Shown here one piece after another: positions 26,640 through 34,835 of a stretch of DNA of 35,228 bases (position 1 is its first letter; the number at the start of each line of letters is the position of its first letter). The stretch lies in assembly GCA_002721305.1 (NCBI GenBank), contig PBKA01000012.1:1-35228 (forward strand). Reading direction: 5' to 3'. The notes under the pieces are model-generated. The model was not told the origin of the DNA. It ran no database searches and saw only the letters and a list, made by a program, of their open reading frames with translations. The DNA is from Acidimicrobiaceae bacterium. GTDB lineage: Bacteria; Actinomycetota; Acidimicrobiia; Acidimicrobiales; Poriferisodalaceae. The translations under genes and the position numbers were made by a program.

Positions 26640-27869
26640 ATGAGCACCGACGCATCCACCGATCCGGTCATAGTTGCAACAGCCCGTAGTCCGATTGGTC
26701 GAGCCTTCAAAGGCTCTATGACCGAAATTCGGCCAGACGATCTCAGCGCGCAGATCGTCACCAAGGTTTTGGAGAAGGTTCCTGAATTACCTCCAGAAGA
26801 AATCGAAGATCTCATTATGGGAACAGGTTCACCCGGAGGTGAACAAGGCTTCAACATAGGCCGCTCTACTGCAGTCCTCGCAGGTCTCGGAGACGTTCCC
26901 GGCACAACAGTCAACCGTTACTGTTCCTCCTCACTTCAGACAATCCGGATGGCTGCGCACGCCATCAAAGCCGGCGAGGGTGACGCCTTCATCGCAGCCG
27001 GTGTCGAATGTGTCTCCCGATATGGAAAGGGAAACGCCGACAGTCTCCCTGATACTGCAAATCCCGTCTTCAAGGCCCCCGGGGAACGATCAAAGGTGCG
27101 TTCTGAAGGGGGTCACGGCGATTGGACTCCTGCGGACGGTCTCCCAGATCTGTATATAGCTATGGGGCAAACAGCGGAAAATGTGGCCGAGTTGAAAGGC
27201 GTCAGCCGAGAAGCTATGGACGAATACGGAGTGATGAGCCAGAACAAGGCCGAGGAAGCCATTAGCCGCGGGTTTTTCGAAATGGACATCACCCCGGTAA
27301 CGATGCCAGATGGAACCGTGGTCTCCACCGACGACGGACCTCGAGCCGGCGTCACCTTGGATGCGGTGTCTCAACTGAAGCCTGCCTTTAGACCAGACGG
27401 TCGAGTGACTGCAGGCAACGCATGCCCACTCAATGACGGTGCCGCTGCTGTGGTCGTAATGAGTCGAAGGCGGGCCGAAGAGTTGGGTATCACTCCCCTA
27501 GCTCGGATCATTGCCAGCTCAGTGTCCGCTCTAAACCCAGAAATAATGGGGCTCGGACCAATTGAGGCGATCAAGCGAGTCTTGGCAAGAGCCGATATGA
27601 CCATGAGTGACATCGACCTGGTTGAAATCAACGAAGCTTTTGCCGCGCAGGTGATTCCGTCTGCTGACGAGCTGGGTATCGACATGGTGAATCAACTCAA
27701 CGTGAACGGTGGGGCGATTGCGCTCGGTCATCCGTTTGGACAGACCGGTGCGCGAATCATGACAACGCTGCTCAACGGCCTTGAGGATTCCGACAAAACC
27801 TTTGGGCTGGAGTCCATGTGTGTCGGTGGCGGTCAAGGAATGGCAATGATCGTTGAGAGACTGAGCTGA
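26640..27869 (+). CDS. Thiolase family protein (acetyl-CoA acyltransferase)
   Basis: A 409-residue thiolase with all three catalytic motifs: the nucleophile Cys in NRYCSSSLQT (C95), the His in GGAIALGHPFGQTGAR (H364) and the second Cys in CVGGGQGMA (C394). It catalyses thiolytic cleavage of 3-ketoacyl-CoA or the reverse condensation. The open frame reaches back to a GTG at 26592, but AGGGA sits just upstream of the ATG at 26640 and homology begins there, so I take 26640. It appears monocistronic, ending in a strong hairpin terminator at 27892. It would complete beta-oxidation steps begun by other CoA enzymes in the window. Confidence 0.95.
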   Translation: MSTDASTDPVIVATARSPIGRAFKGSMTEIRPDDLSAQIVTKVLEKVPELPPEEIEDLIMGTGSPGGEQGFNIGRSTAVLAGLGDVPGTTVNRYCSSSLQTIRMAAHAIKAGEGDAFIAAGVECVSRYGKGNADSLPDTANPVFKAPGERSKVRSEGGHGDWTPADGLPDLYIAMGQTAENVAELKGVSREAMDEYGVMSQNKAEEAISRGFFEMDITPVTMPDGTVVSTDDGPRAGVTLDAVSQLKPAFRPDGRVTAGNACPLNDGAAAVVVMSRRRAEELGITPLARIIASSVSALNPEIMGLGPIEAIKRVLARADMTMSDIDLVEINEAFAAQVIPSADELGIDMVNQLNVNGGAIALGHPFGQTGARIMTTLLNGLEDSDKTFGLESMCVGGGQGMAMIVERLS

Positions 27870-27891
27870 TCCGGCTTCGAAGACAAATGTT

Positions 27892-27925
27892 TTGACGCCC
27901 ACTTGATGGGCGTCAATTCATTTTT
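27892..27925 (+). terminator. Rho-independent, probably bidirectional terminator
   Basis: A perfect 10-bp stem pairs TTGACGCCCA (27892-27901) with TGGGCGTCAA (27907-27916) around a 5-nt loop. The T-rich tail TTCATTTTT follows at 27917-27925. It lies between convergent stops at 27869 and 27930, so it ends thiolase transcription. The A-rich left flank gives a weaker T tract for the opposite strand. Confidence 0.9.
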
Positions 27926-27929
27926 CGAG

Positions 27930-29120
27930 CTAGTCGCGACGGATCCAGCCAGAGACCACCTCGACGTGGCTTGTCTGAGGGAACATGTCGAGAACATCGA
28001 CCTGGTCTAATTCGTAGCCAGCTGAGTTCATCAGCGCCGAATCCCTGCCAAGAGCGCCAGCGTCGCACGATACCAAGACCACGTGAGGCGCTTGGGTTTT
28101 GCGAACGACGTCCACCCCTTCTGCCCGTAGACCCGCACGTGGCGGGTCAGCGATGACAACATCTGCCAGTTCCGGAATCCAATTTTCGACTTGCATACGG
28201 TGAATGGCGACGTGCGCACCAAGGTTGTTCGCCGCGTCGTTGACAGCTGAAGTTGAGGATTCCACCGCAATGACCTTTTGAAACCAGTCTCCGACTGTCC
28301 CGGAGAACAAACCGACGCCCGAGTAAAGGTCAACTAAGACCTGTTCACCTGCGTCATGTGTGGTCAGCCATTCTGCCACCAGGGCGACCAGCATTTCGGC
28401 GCCCTCGGGAGAACTTTGGAAGAAAGAACGGGCAGAGATTTGCCATTCAACTCCCGCTGCTTCCTCAACAATGTGCGCATTCGCTCCCCGACGCGTTTGA
28501 TTCTGGCCGATCTGCACAACTCCTTCCGGCAATTCAAAATCGTTGGTGTTCGGATGGCCCATAACCAACCGGTCACCGGTGCGTGCCCCGACTCGAATTG
28601 TTACTTCGTTCGCAGTGCCGAAGAACCCCTGAGCGAAAATGTCATCCATCAAGGGGTGAGCTACCGGGCAGTCGCTAACTTGAACTAGTTGGTTCGATCT
28701 GGAGCGTCGGTACGCGGGCCGACCGTTTTCGATTCCGACCCGAACTGTTGTCCTATACCTCAGAGATTCGGGTCCTGCAACATACCCAACTTCTGGCGGT
28801 TCTATAGAACCAAGCTTGATCAACGCGCCTTTGACTGTTGAAATTTTGGCGTCCACCTGAGCCTCTTCGGACAGGTGTTGCCAGTCGCAGCCCCCGCATC
28901 CAGCCTGTACATGCCGGCACAGGGGTTGGCGGCGCCCTTCCCCAGGAGAAACAACTTCTATGATTTCGCCTCGCGTATAGCGATTTTTCTCTTCAGTCAG
29001 TTCCACAACCAACTCGTCATTAACTGCTGCGCCAGCTACAAAAATGACTCGTCCGTCTTTGAGACGGCCTACTCCCTCGCCTCCGACCGCTAGATCGTAA
29101 ATGTTGACCCGTGTAGACAT
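27930..29120 (-). CDS. TRAM-domain class I RNA (uracil-5-)-methyltransferase, RlmD/TrmA-like
   Basis: A 396-residue SAM-dependent m5U RNA methyltransferase. A TRAM domain (about 1-60) is followed by the 4Fe-4S cysteines C68, C75, C78 and C151. DLYSGVGLFSG (264-274) is the SAM motif, ADPPRAG (324-330) is the family signature, and LVSCDAGALGRD holds the catalytic Cys352. MFPQTSHVEVV near the C-terminus is the second signature. Members methylate uridines in 23S rRNA or tRNA; which site applies here is not determinable. The frame permits a TTG at 29123, but the ATG at 29120 with TAGTCT 7 nt upstream is preferred. It is divergent from rpe with only 24 nt between start codons. Confidence 0.92.
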   Translation of the reverse strand: MSTRVNIYDLAVGGEGVGRLKDGRVIFVAGAAVNDELVVELTEEKNRYTRGEIIEVVSPGEGRRQPLCRHVQAGCGGCDWQHLSEEAQVDAKISTVKGALIKLGSIEPPEVGYVAGPESLRYRTTVRVGIENGRPAYRRSRSNQLVQVSDCPVAHPLMDDIFAQGFFGTANEVTIRVGARTGDRLVMGHPNTNDFELPEGVVQIGQNQTRRGANAHIVEEAAGVEWQISARSFFQSSPEGAEMLVALVAEWLTTHDAGEQVLVDLYSGVGLFSGTVGDWFQKVIAVESSTSAVNDAANNLGAHVAIHRMQVENWIPELADVVIADPPRAGLRAEGVDVVRKTQAPHVVLVSCDAGALGRDSALMNSAGYELDQVDVLDMFPQTSHVEVVSGWIRRD

Positions 29121-29127
29121 CAATCCC

Positions 29128-29137
29128 AGACTACGGT
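29128..29137. promoter_or_regulatory. Interlocked divergent -10 elements
   Basis: The minus-strand TAGTCT (29128-29133) lies 7 nt before the methyltransferase ATG, and the plus-strand TACGGT (29132-29137) lies 7 nt before the rpe ATG. The two hexamers share the self-complementary TA at 29132-29133, so one 10-bp segment can serve both directions. Both genes would be leaderless. Confidence 0.55.
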
Positions 29138-29144
29138 CACCTAC

Positions 29145-29825
29145 ATGAATCGTCCTATTGAGATTGTCCCTTCTGTCCTACCCGCAGATTTTTCGCGCCT
29201 CGGAGAAGAATGTGTGGCTCTTGAAGCAGCAGGGGTTGACCGTATTCAGTGGGATGTCATGGACGGAAATTTTGTACCTAACCTCACCTTCGGTCCCGAC
29301 GTAATTGCGGCTTGCCGCGAACACGTCGATGTGATGTTCGAAGCCCATCTGATGGTCGCTAATCCAGATGAAATGCTCGAAAACTACGTGCAGGCAGGAT
29401 GCCAGATGGCGATCGTCCACGTGGAAACCACTCGTCATCTTCACCGAACTTTGGGAAGACTCCGAGATCTGGGATGCCGCCCCGCTGCGGCGCTGAACCC
29501 TTCTACCCCTCTGGATTCAGTGAGTTCTGTCTTGGACATGTTGGACATGGTCCTCGTGATGACGGTCAATCCTGGTTTCGGTGGTCAGGCGTACATTCAG
29601 GGCATGGAATCGAAGGTGTCAGCTTTGCGAACCCTTATCGAAGAAGGCAACTACGACGTCGACATCGAAGTTGACGGCGGAATTTCCGCTTCGACGATTG
29701 CGGGGGCCGCTGCCGCCGGCGCGAACGTCTTGGTATCAGGAAGCGCTTTATACAAGTACCAGGAAGGCCTTGAGCACGGAGTACAGGACCTTCGGCGCAT
29801 TGCTACCGAAGCTCAGGCAGGGTGA
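29145..29825 (+). CDS. rpe: Ribulose-phosphate 3-epimerase
   Basis: A 226-residue TIM-barrel epimerase interconverting ribulose 5-phosphate and xylulose 5-phosphate in the pentose phosphate pathway. Signatures are clear: PSVLPADFSRL with the conserved Ser and an Asp ahead, WDVMDGNFVPNLTFG (metal His/Asp region), FEAHLMV, MTVNPGFGGQ for phosphate binding, and the IEVDGGIS strand. TACGGT 7 nt before the ATG and no ribosome binding site indicate a leaderless transcript. The stop overlaps the GTG start of the next small gene by 4 nt. Confidence 0.96.
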   Translation: MNRPIEIVPSVLPADFSRLGEECVALEAAGVDRIQWDVMDGNFVPNLTFGPDVIAACREHVDVMFEAHLMVANPDEMLENYVQAGCQMAIVHVETTRHLHRTLGRLRDLGCRPAAALNPSTPLDSVSSVLDMLDMVLVMTVNPGFGGQAYIQGMESKVSALRTLIEEGNYDVDIEVDGGISASTIAGAAAAGANVLVSGSALYKYQEGLEHGVQDLRRIATEAQAG

Positions 29826-30244
29826 AAGTTTTTTCGCTCTATGTCGCGTTCGTCACTGCAATAGTCTTTTCGGCTAGCTGCTCTGATTCGAGCCCCGAAC
29901 ATGAATTCTGTGAGGCGGTAGCGGAACTACAACAAATAGATGCCCTGAGCCTCGAAGTCCTACCGTCCGACGATCTCGCGGTTCGGGGAGCCTTGACCCA
30001 AACTTCGGCGCAAGCGGCAAGGGTCGCGCGCGAGGCCCCTCTCGAAATCCGCGGAGACGCCGAAGTGGTCGCTGCTTTCCTATCAGCACTTACCTATGCC
30101 ATCGATACCACGGACTTCGATGACGATTTAGAACGTTCGGCGGCTATCGGGGCAACTCAGCAAGAGTTCGAAGGGCGCTTATCTGAGTCGGTGGCAAACC
30201 TCAGCTCATATGTCGCTCGTACCTGCAGCCCCGCTCCCAACTAG
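29822..30244 (+). CDS. Small exported protein, possible lipoprotein, unknown function
   Basis: A 140-residue protein with a signal-like N-terminus: K2, a hydrophobic stretch about 3-17, then FSASC with Cys20 followed by SDSS. The Cys position and Ser/Asp-rich start of the mature part resemble a lipoprotein, although the -3 position is Ser rather than Leu or Val, so the lipobox is imperfect. The rest is acidic and Ala-rich, probably helical, with Cys residues near both ends of the mature domain that could form a disulfide. The GTG start overlaps the rpe TGA by 4 nt, implying translational coupling. It converges on clpP with 13 nt between stops. No family recognised. Confidence 0.65.
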   Translation: MKVFSLYVAFVTAIVFSASCSDSSPEHEFCEAVAELQQIDALSLEVLPSDDLAVRGALTQTSAQAARVAREAPLEIRGDAEVVAAFLSALTYAIDTTDFDDDLERSAAIGATQQEFEGRLSESVANLSSYVARTCSPAPN

Positions 30245-30257
30245 TGGCCGGGCAGCG

Positions 30258-30854
30258 CTAGATGATTTCGCCTCGCTTCACAATCACGTGATCGCAGAGT
30301 CCGTACTCTTTGGCTTCTTCAGCGGTGAACCATCTGTCTCGTTCACTGTCCGTTTGAATTTGCTCCACATCTTGCCCACTGTGAAGCGCTATCCGTTCCG
30401 CCATTAGGCGTTTGATATAGGCCATTTGTTCAGCTTGAATCGCTATGTCTGAGGCCTGTCCTCGCACCCCGCCTGACGGCTGATGCATCATTACTCGTGC
30501 GTGGGGCAGGCAGTAGCGCTTCCCCGCTGCTCCTGCCGTGAGGAGGAATTGTCCCATTGATGCGCCAAGACCCATGCAGACCGTTGCTACGTCACATGAC
30601 ACAAACTGCATTGTGTCGTATATCGCCATGCCAGCAGTAACTGAACCTCCAGGACTGTTGATGTATAGCCAGATGTCCTTTTCTCGGTCCTGTCCCTCGA
30701 GAAACAGCATCTGAGCGCAAAGGATGTTCGCTATCTCATCGTCGACTTCAGTGCCCAAGAAAACGATTCGGTCGTTTAGTAGACGGTTGTAGATCTCAGC
30801 AGGACCCACCGGTGTTCCGGTGGACAGCGCGCTAACGGAATGGTGCTCTGACAT
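30258..30854 (-). CDS. clpP: ATP-dependent Clp protease proteolytic subunit
   Basis: A 198-residue ClpP. The triad is S99 (in GASMGQF), H124 (in VMMHQPSGG) and D173 (in ERDRWF), all with normal spacing, and YINSPGGSV (65-72) forms the substrate groove. It assembles into the cytoplasmic tetradecamer working with ClpX/ClpC. The frame is open to 30917 but the extra 21 residues overlap the divergent gene. The ATG at 30854 has TAACCT 7 nt upstream and matches usual ClpP length. Actinobacteria usually carry clpP1-clpP2 in tandem upstream of clpX; here it stands alone between unrelated genes, so another copy elsewhere is likely. Confidence 0.95.
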   Translation of the reverse strand: MSEHHSVSALSTGTPVGPAEIYNRLLNDRIVFLGTEVDDEIANILCAQMLFLEGQDREKDIWLYINSPGGSVTAGMAIYDTMQFVSCDVATVCMGLGASMGQFLLTAGAAGKRYCLPHARVMMHQPSGGVRGQASDIAIQAEQMAYIKRLMAERIALHSGQDVEQIQTDSERDRWFTAEEAKEYGLCDHVIVKRGEII

Positions 30855-30868
30855 AACCCCGAGGTTAT
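30853..30868. promoter_or_regulatory. Palindrome over clpP start and -10 element
   Basis: ATAACC-CCGA-GGTTAT is a perfect 6-bp inverted repeat spanning the clpP start codon and the minus-strand -10 hexamer TAACCT (30862-30867). A protein bound here would block a leaderless clpP start. The arms do not resemble the published ClgR or HspR boxes as I know them. Confidence 0.4.
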
Positions 30869-30899
30869 CTGTTGTCAGCGGCAGCACCTTGGTCCACCG

Positions 30900-30905
30900 T
30901 AGGCT
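30900..30905 (+). promoter_or_regulatory. -10 element of the D-threonine aldolase-like gene
   Basis: TAGGCT lies 6 nt before the ATG at 30912 with no ribosome binding site between, again the leaderless arrangement. With the clpP -10 at 30862-30867 it makes a compact divergent promoter region of 57 nt between start codons. Confidence 0.45.
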
Positions 30906-30911
30906 CATTGC

Positions 30912-31904
30912 ATGCATATTGATGAGCTCCCAACTCCCGCTTTGTGGGCGGACCTTGACGTTCTCGAATCCAATATCGCGGAGATGGCCCGACGTTTACC
31001 CGGAAACCGGCTCCGCCCCCACGTTAAGGCCCACAAAACCACGGCTCTTGCCGCTTTACAATACGAAATTGGGCACCAGGGCTTTACCTGCGCCACTCCC
31101 CGCGAAGTTCTAGGCATGGCAGAAGCAGGTCTCGGAGATGATCTTCTCCTCGCAAATGAGACGGTGGACGTGCAGCGACTCAGTGCCATGGCGGCAAGCA
31201 ACGCTCGGGTTACGGTGGCCGTAGATAGCCAAGCAACGATCGATGCCGCCACAAAAGCTGGCATCAAAGAATGCGTTATCGATATTCGGGTTGGATTTCG
31301 ATGTGGTTGTGAGGTTGAAGAGGCGGAGGCATTGGCGGAGCTTGCTCGAAACTCGAAAATTTCTGTTCGCGGGGTTATGGGCTACGAGGGACACGCCATG
31401 GGTGTGGTCGATCTCGAACGCCGCCGGGAACTGGTAGAGACTGCTATGGCTCGACTTTGCGAGGCTCACGACGCAGTGGGAGGTGAACTGATCACAGGAG
31501 GTGGCACCGGCACTCATGCGATCAACACCTGGGTCAATGAAATTCAAGCGGGCTCTTACGTTCTCATGGATACTGCCTATAACGAACAAACCGACCAGCC
31601 ATTTCGTCAGGGTCTCTTTTTGCAATCGACTGTTGTGTCGGTTGCCGAAAAATTCGCTGTTTGTGATGCAGGCTTGAAGTCTCAAGGAATGGACCATGGC
31701 AACCCGAGCTGGGTAGGGGGCGAGGTTCTGTTCTGTTCTGACGAACACACCAATGTCATCCCCGAGAAACCTCTGGAAGTTGGGGACCGTGTTTCTTTCG
31801 TGCCGGCTCACATTGACCCTACGATGGCGAAACATCAGTCACTGCATATTGTGCGCAACGAGCAGGTAATCGACCGATGGGACATCGATCTCCGTCATTG
31901 GTAG
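30912..31904 (+). CDS. D-threonine aldolase-type PLP enzyme (DSD1/alanine racemase fold)
   Basis: A 330-residue fold-type III PLP enzyme. [15 protein letters not shown] begins the barrel, RPHVKAHKT (35-43) holds the PLP Lys (K39), and GGGTGTH (196-202) binds phosphate. Near the C-terminus PAHIDPT contains H300 and D302. In this family D-threonine aldolases bind their metal through His-x-Asp and D-serine dehydratases through His-x-Cys, so HID favours a metal-dependent D-3-hydroxy-amino-acid aldolase. A beta-hydroxyaspartate aldolase is another candidate from the same family. Its stop directly abuts the convergent rdgB stop. It would yield glycine from D-threonine-like substrates. Confidence 0.85.
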   Translation: MHIDELPTPALWADLDVLESNIAEMARRLPGNRLRPHVKAHKTTALAALQYEIGHQGFTCATPREVLGMAEAGLGDDLLLANETVDVQRLSAMAASNARVTVAVDSQATIDAATKAGIKECVIDIRVGFRCGCEVEEAEALAELARNSKISVRGVMGYEGHAMGVVDLERRRELVETAMARLCEAHDAVGGELITGGGTGTHAINTWVNEIQAGSYVLMDTAYNEQTDQPFRQGLFLQSTVVSVAEKFAVCDAGLKSQGMDHGNPSWVGGEVLFCSDEHTNVIPEKPLEVGDRVSFVPAHIDPTMAKHQSLHIVRNEQVIDRWDIDLRHW

Positions 31905-32480
31905 CTATTGATTTAGCAAGGTCGCCAAGGAACGAAAAGCCCGGCCACGGTGACTGATGATGTTTTTTTCATCCGTTGTCATTTCGGCAAAAGTTTTCCC
32001 CTCGCCTTGATCAGGAACGAAGACTGAGTCATATCCGAAGCCGCCTATCCCGCGGGGCGTTACCGCAATCGAACCTTCGACGACTCCATGAGCTACAACC
32101 TCTCTGCCGTCGGGGAAAACCACGATCGCTACTGTGCGAAAACGCGCTGTTCGTTCTCCGGGTTGAAACTGACGCATGTCCTCCAACAATTTCGACACAT
32201 TCTCCACATCAGTCGCCGAATCTCCGGCAAATCGCGCACTCCTAACTCCGGGTAACCCACCCAAGGCATCAACCTCAAGGCCCGTGTCATCGGCGACGGC
32301 GGGAGCTCGGGTTTGCCGGCAAACGGCTGTTGCTTTTAGGCGAGCATTACCTTCAAGGGTGTCGTCGTCTTCGACAATCTCTCCCAGAGCGTCTGGTCTC
32401 GGTTCAATTTCATGGTCAATCAAGATTTCGGCAATCTCTAACGCCTTATGCGCATTGGCCGACGCCATGACTAGTCGCAT
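31905..32480 (-). CDS. rdgB: XTP/dITP diphosphatase (RdgB/HAM1)
   Basis: A 191-residue non-canonical purine NTP pyrophosphatase that removes XTP and (d)ITP from the nucleotide pool. ASANAHKALEI is the substrate-binding SxNxxK start, VADDTGLEVDALGGLPGVRSARF the central catalytic loop, and GIGGFGYDSVFVP the conserved nucleotide contact, with SHRGRAF near the end. The frame allows a TTG at 32489 that overlaps rph, but the ATG at 32480 begins the conserved MRLVMAS and sits 5 nt after the rph stop. It is last in the MBL-rph-rdgB operon. Confidence 0.95.
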   Translation of the reverse strand: MRLVMASANAHKALEIAEILIDHEIEPRPDALGEIVEDDDTLEGNARLKATAVCRQTRAPAVADDTGLEVDALGGLPGVRSARFAGDSATDVENVSKLLEDMRQFQPGERTARFRTVAIVVFPDGREVVAHGVVEGSIAVTPRGIGGFGYDSVFVPDQGEGKTFAEMTTDEKNIISHRGRAFRSLATLLNQ

Positions 32481-32485
32481 GTTTC

Positions 32486-33211
32486 TCAATCCGCGTTGTC
32501 GGACAAAACCGTTCGTTGAAGATCAACAATTTCTGCGATGCCTTTTTGAGCTAGCTCCAACAGGCGTCCTAACTGACCACCGTCAAACGGGTCACCTTCG
32601 GCTGTTCCTTGCACTTCAACAAACTTTCCTGAACCGGTCATCACCACATTCATGTCGACCTCGGCACCTGCATCCTCAACGTAAGGCAAATCCAGACAGA
32701 CCTCTTCTCCGACAATCCCGACAGAAATGGCTGCGCAATAATCGGTCAGGGGATTCGAGACTAGGACGCCGTCGTCTACAAGACGACTGAATGCGTCGTG
32801 CAAAGCTACGTACCCTCCACATATCGACGCTGTCCGCGTCCCGCCATCTGCTTGCAGAACATCACAGTCGACAGTGACTTCACGCTCACCGAGGGCAGTC
32901 ATGTCACAAACCGCCCTGAGGGCGCGCCCGATGAGTCGCTCAATTTCAAGGGTCCGACCTTTTTGTTTTCCTTTTTTTGCTTCGCGGCCAACGCGTTCAC
33001 CACTTGAGCCTGGAAGCATGGCGTACTCCGCTGTAACCCAACCTTCGCCGTTACCTTTCATCCATCGCGGAACATCATCATCGATGGAGACGGTGCACAA
33101 AACTTTGGTTCGACCAAAACTCACCAACACCGATCCCGGTGTTTGGTCGGTGAAGTTGCGTTCAAATGAGATTTGACGTAGCTCATCATTAGCTCGACCG
33201 TCGGCTCGCAT
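32486..33211 (-). CDS. rph: Ribonuclease PH
   Basis: A 241-residue phosphorolytic 3'-5' exoribonuclease that trims tRNA 3' ends. [12 protein letters not shown] opens as in the family, [13 protein letters not shown] and [13 protein letters not shown] follow, and the catalytic [14 protein letters not shown] region, [11 protein letters not shown] and the [11 protein letters not shown] motif are present. AAAGGGA a few bases before the ATG is a reasonable ribosome binding site, as expected for an internal operon gene 14 nt after the MBL gene. Length is normal. Confidence 0.97.
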   Translation of the reverse strand: MRADGRANDELRQISFERNFTDQTPGSVLVSFGRTKVLCTVSIDDDVPRWMKGNGEGWVTAEYAMLPGSSGERVGREAKKGKQKGRTLEIERLIGRALRAVCDMTALGEREVTVDCDVLQADGGTRTASICGGYVALHDAFSRLVDDGVLVSNPLTDYCAAISVGIVGEEVCLDLPYVEDAGAEVDMNVVMTGSGKFVEVQGTAEGDPFDGGQLGRLLELAQKGIAEIVDLQRTVLSDNAD

Positions 33212-33225
33212 TGGGTTTCCCTTTC

Positions 33226-33975
33226 TTAGCCCGTGGTTGAAAAGCTACGACCTGTGACCGCTAGTTCAACCTTGCCTTCGAAGACTGCAGCTGCCTCTTC
33301 GAGGTGTTGAGATGGATCGGACCCGGGCGGAACGTGGGTTACGACGAGGCGTTTCGCCCCAGCTTTGTTCGCTTCCTGAGCAAGATGAGCGCAACTGATG
33401 TGCGGAATTGAGGCGTCATCGTTGATCTCGAGCAGGGTGCCCTCCCCTACCACTATGTCGGGCTCGGATCCAAGGTCAGATATCGACCAGTTGCTCCCGG
33501 TGTCAGACGTGTACACGATTGAGTCGTTTCCGCTCTTCAGTCGCATTGCGAGGGTTTCGACAGGGTGATCTGTCTGGGAGAACCTGATGTCTATGTCTCC
33601 CACGTGAGCAGTCGACCCGTCGGACACTATTTCCCACAAGAAGAGATCTCCGCTGTCGCCGAGAGGGTGGAAAGCATCGGTCACGCGTCTGACGTCTGAG
33701 GTTGTTATGACCCTCATTTCGGAGAGTCCCGTGAAGTATTTGTATGCGTTGTAGACGACAGGTAGCTCAGCACAATGATCCGGGTGGTGATGTGAGACGA
33801 TGATCGCGTCGATTTCATCGAGTTGGACGTGTTGTTGCAGATTTCCAAGGGTGCCGGGTCCGCAATCGACCCAGATTGTCGTCCGAGAAGATCGCACCAG
33901 GTAGCCACTGCACGCTTGACCTGCGGCTGCGTAGCTTCCTGAACATCCGAGAACCGTGAGGGCTAGACCGGGCAC
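33226..33975 (-). CDS. MBL-fold metallohydrolase, Rv1339-like
   Basis: A 249-residue metallo-beta-lactamase-fold protein. [22 protein letters not shown] starts it and [10 protein letters not shown] carries the metal motif H62-x-H64-x-D66-H67. [10 protein letters not shown] and [11 protein letters not shown] hold later ligands. It resembles the RNase Z-like/cyclic-nucleotide phosphodiesterase branch. In Mycobacterium tuberculosis the gene in the same position before rph and rdgB is Rv1339, reported as an atypical cAMP phosphodiesterase, so that activity is a reasonable guess here. The start is GTG with TAGCCT 7 nt upstream, a leaderless arrangement. First gene of a three-gene operon. Confidence 0.88.
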   Translation of the reverse strand: MPGLALTVLGCSGSYAAAGQACSGYLVRSSRTTIWVDCGPGTLGNLQQHVQLDEIDAIIVSHHHPDHCAELPVVYNAYKYFTGLSEMRVITTSDVRRVTDAFHPLGDSGDLFLWEIVSDGSTAHVGDIDIRFSQTDHPVETLAMRLKSGNDSIVYTSDTGSNWSISDLGSEPDIVVGEGTLLEINDDASIPHISCAHLAQEANKAGAKRLVVTHVPPGSDPSQHLEEAAAVFEGKVELAVTGRSFSTTG

Positions 33976-33982
33976 ATAGCTA

Positions 33983-33988
33983 AGGCTA
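33983..33988 (-). promoter_or_regulatory. -10 element of the MBL-rph-rdgB operon
   Basis: Minus-strand TAGCCT lies 7 nt before the GTG at 33975. No ribosome binding site is seen for that GTG, consistent with a leaderless operon mRNA. Confidence 0.45.
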
Positions 33989-34306
33989 GGCCCGTCGTTC
34001 GCTCACCGCGGCAGATGTCAACTAATTAGCTCTAGTTTCTGTTCACGCGTCGAAGAGGAGTCAGCCTCCTGCCAGGGCTGGCAGTTTCCGAAGTTCGTCC
34101 GCCCCTGCAAGTTCCGTCTACAGATTTTCTAGGTCACGAATGTTGGATAGTGACTCGCGACTGGCCATCCACCTGAGGTCGCAGGACACTCGGAAGCCAG
34201 ACTTAGACCTTCACGCCGGCATCTTTGTGCGCTCGAACTTCATTGACCAAAAGGGTGTTGATTGACACAGTACATAGGAGCAATTCGCCTCAATACGAGG
34301 TGCCGC
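33989..34306. other. Non-coding stretch between the MBL operon and smpB
   Basis: About 320 nt without a convincing gene. It contains two adjacent short inverted repeats: GAGG/CCTC (34055-34068) and CTGCCA-GGGC-TGGCAG (34069-34084), the latter followed by only TTT. TTGACA at 34262-34267 looks like a -35 hexamer, but no -10 lies 16-18 nt on. No tRNA, SRP RNA or riboswitch core could be recognised. It could host a small RNA or simply be a divergent promoter region. Confidence 0.4.
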
Positions 34307-34312
34307 TACCCT
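34307..34312 (+). promoter_or_regulatory. -10 element of smpB
   Basis: TACCCT ends 7 nt before the smpB ATG at 34320. An out-of-frame ATG at 34315 lies between, so a transcript starting at 34320 avoids it. No ribosome binding site is present. Confidence 0.45.
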
Positions 34313-34319
34313 TCATGGC

Positions 34320-34796
34320 ATGGCTAACGACGTCACTACCGACAAGAAAATTGTTGCTTCCAACAGACGCGCGCGTGCCAATTACGATCTCTTGGATACT
34401 TACGAGTGTGGGTTAGTTCTGCAAGGCAGCGAAGTTAAGTCGCTTCGGGCGGGTTCTGTGCAATTGGGCGATGCTTTCGCGAGAGTGAGAAACGGCGAGA
34501 TGTGGATTCTTGGAATGCATATTGCCCCTTGGAGCCATTCATCCACTCAAAATGGTCATGTCGTAGACCGCCCGCGCAAGCTGCTCTTGCACCGAGTCGA
34601 GATAGACCGCCTACGTGCGAGAACTGAGCAGGATCCGCTGCAGTTAATCCCATTGTCCGTCTATTTCAGAGATGGGCGAGCGAAGTTGGAGTTGGCGCTC
34701 GCCAGAGGACGCCGTCAGTACGACAAGCGGCATGCCATCAGAAAGCGTGAAAGTGATCTTGAAGCTCGTCGAGCAATGGCCCGCCGCAATCGGTAA
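34320..34796 (+). CDS. smpB: SsrA-binding protein SmpB
   Basis: A 158-residue tmRNA-binding protein that delivers tmRNA to stalled ribosomes. The OB-fold core is plain: VASNRRARANYDLLDTYECG, LQGSEVKSLRAGSVQLGDAF and the RPRKLLLHRVEI strand. The basic C-terminal tail RQYDKRHAIRKRESDLEARR occupies the decoding centre in the known mechanism. The downstream ssrA gene supports the call. The ATG at 34320 gives the usual length. Confidence 0.97.
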   Translation: MANDVTTDKKIVASNRRARANYDLLDTYECGLVLQGSEVKSLRAGSVQLGDAFARVRNGEMWILGMHIAPWSHSSTQNGHVVDRPRKLLLHRVEIDRLRARTEQDPLQLIPLSVYFRDGRAKLELALARGRRQYDKRHAIRKRESDLEARRAMARRNR

Positions 34797-34835
34797 CCGT
34801 TCAGTTGACAGCTATAGCCAACAAATCCACCATGG

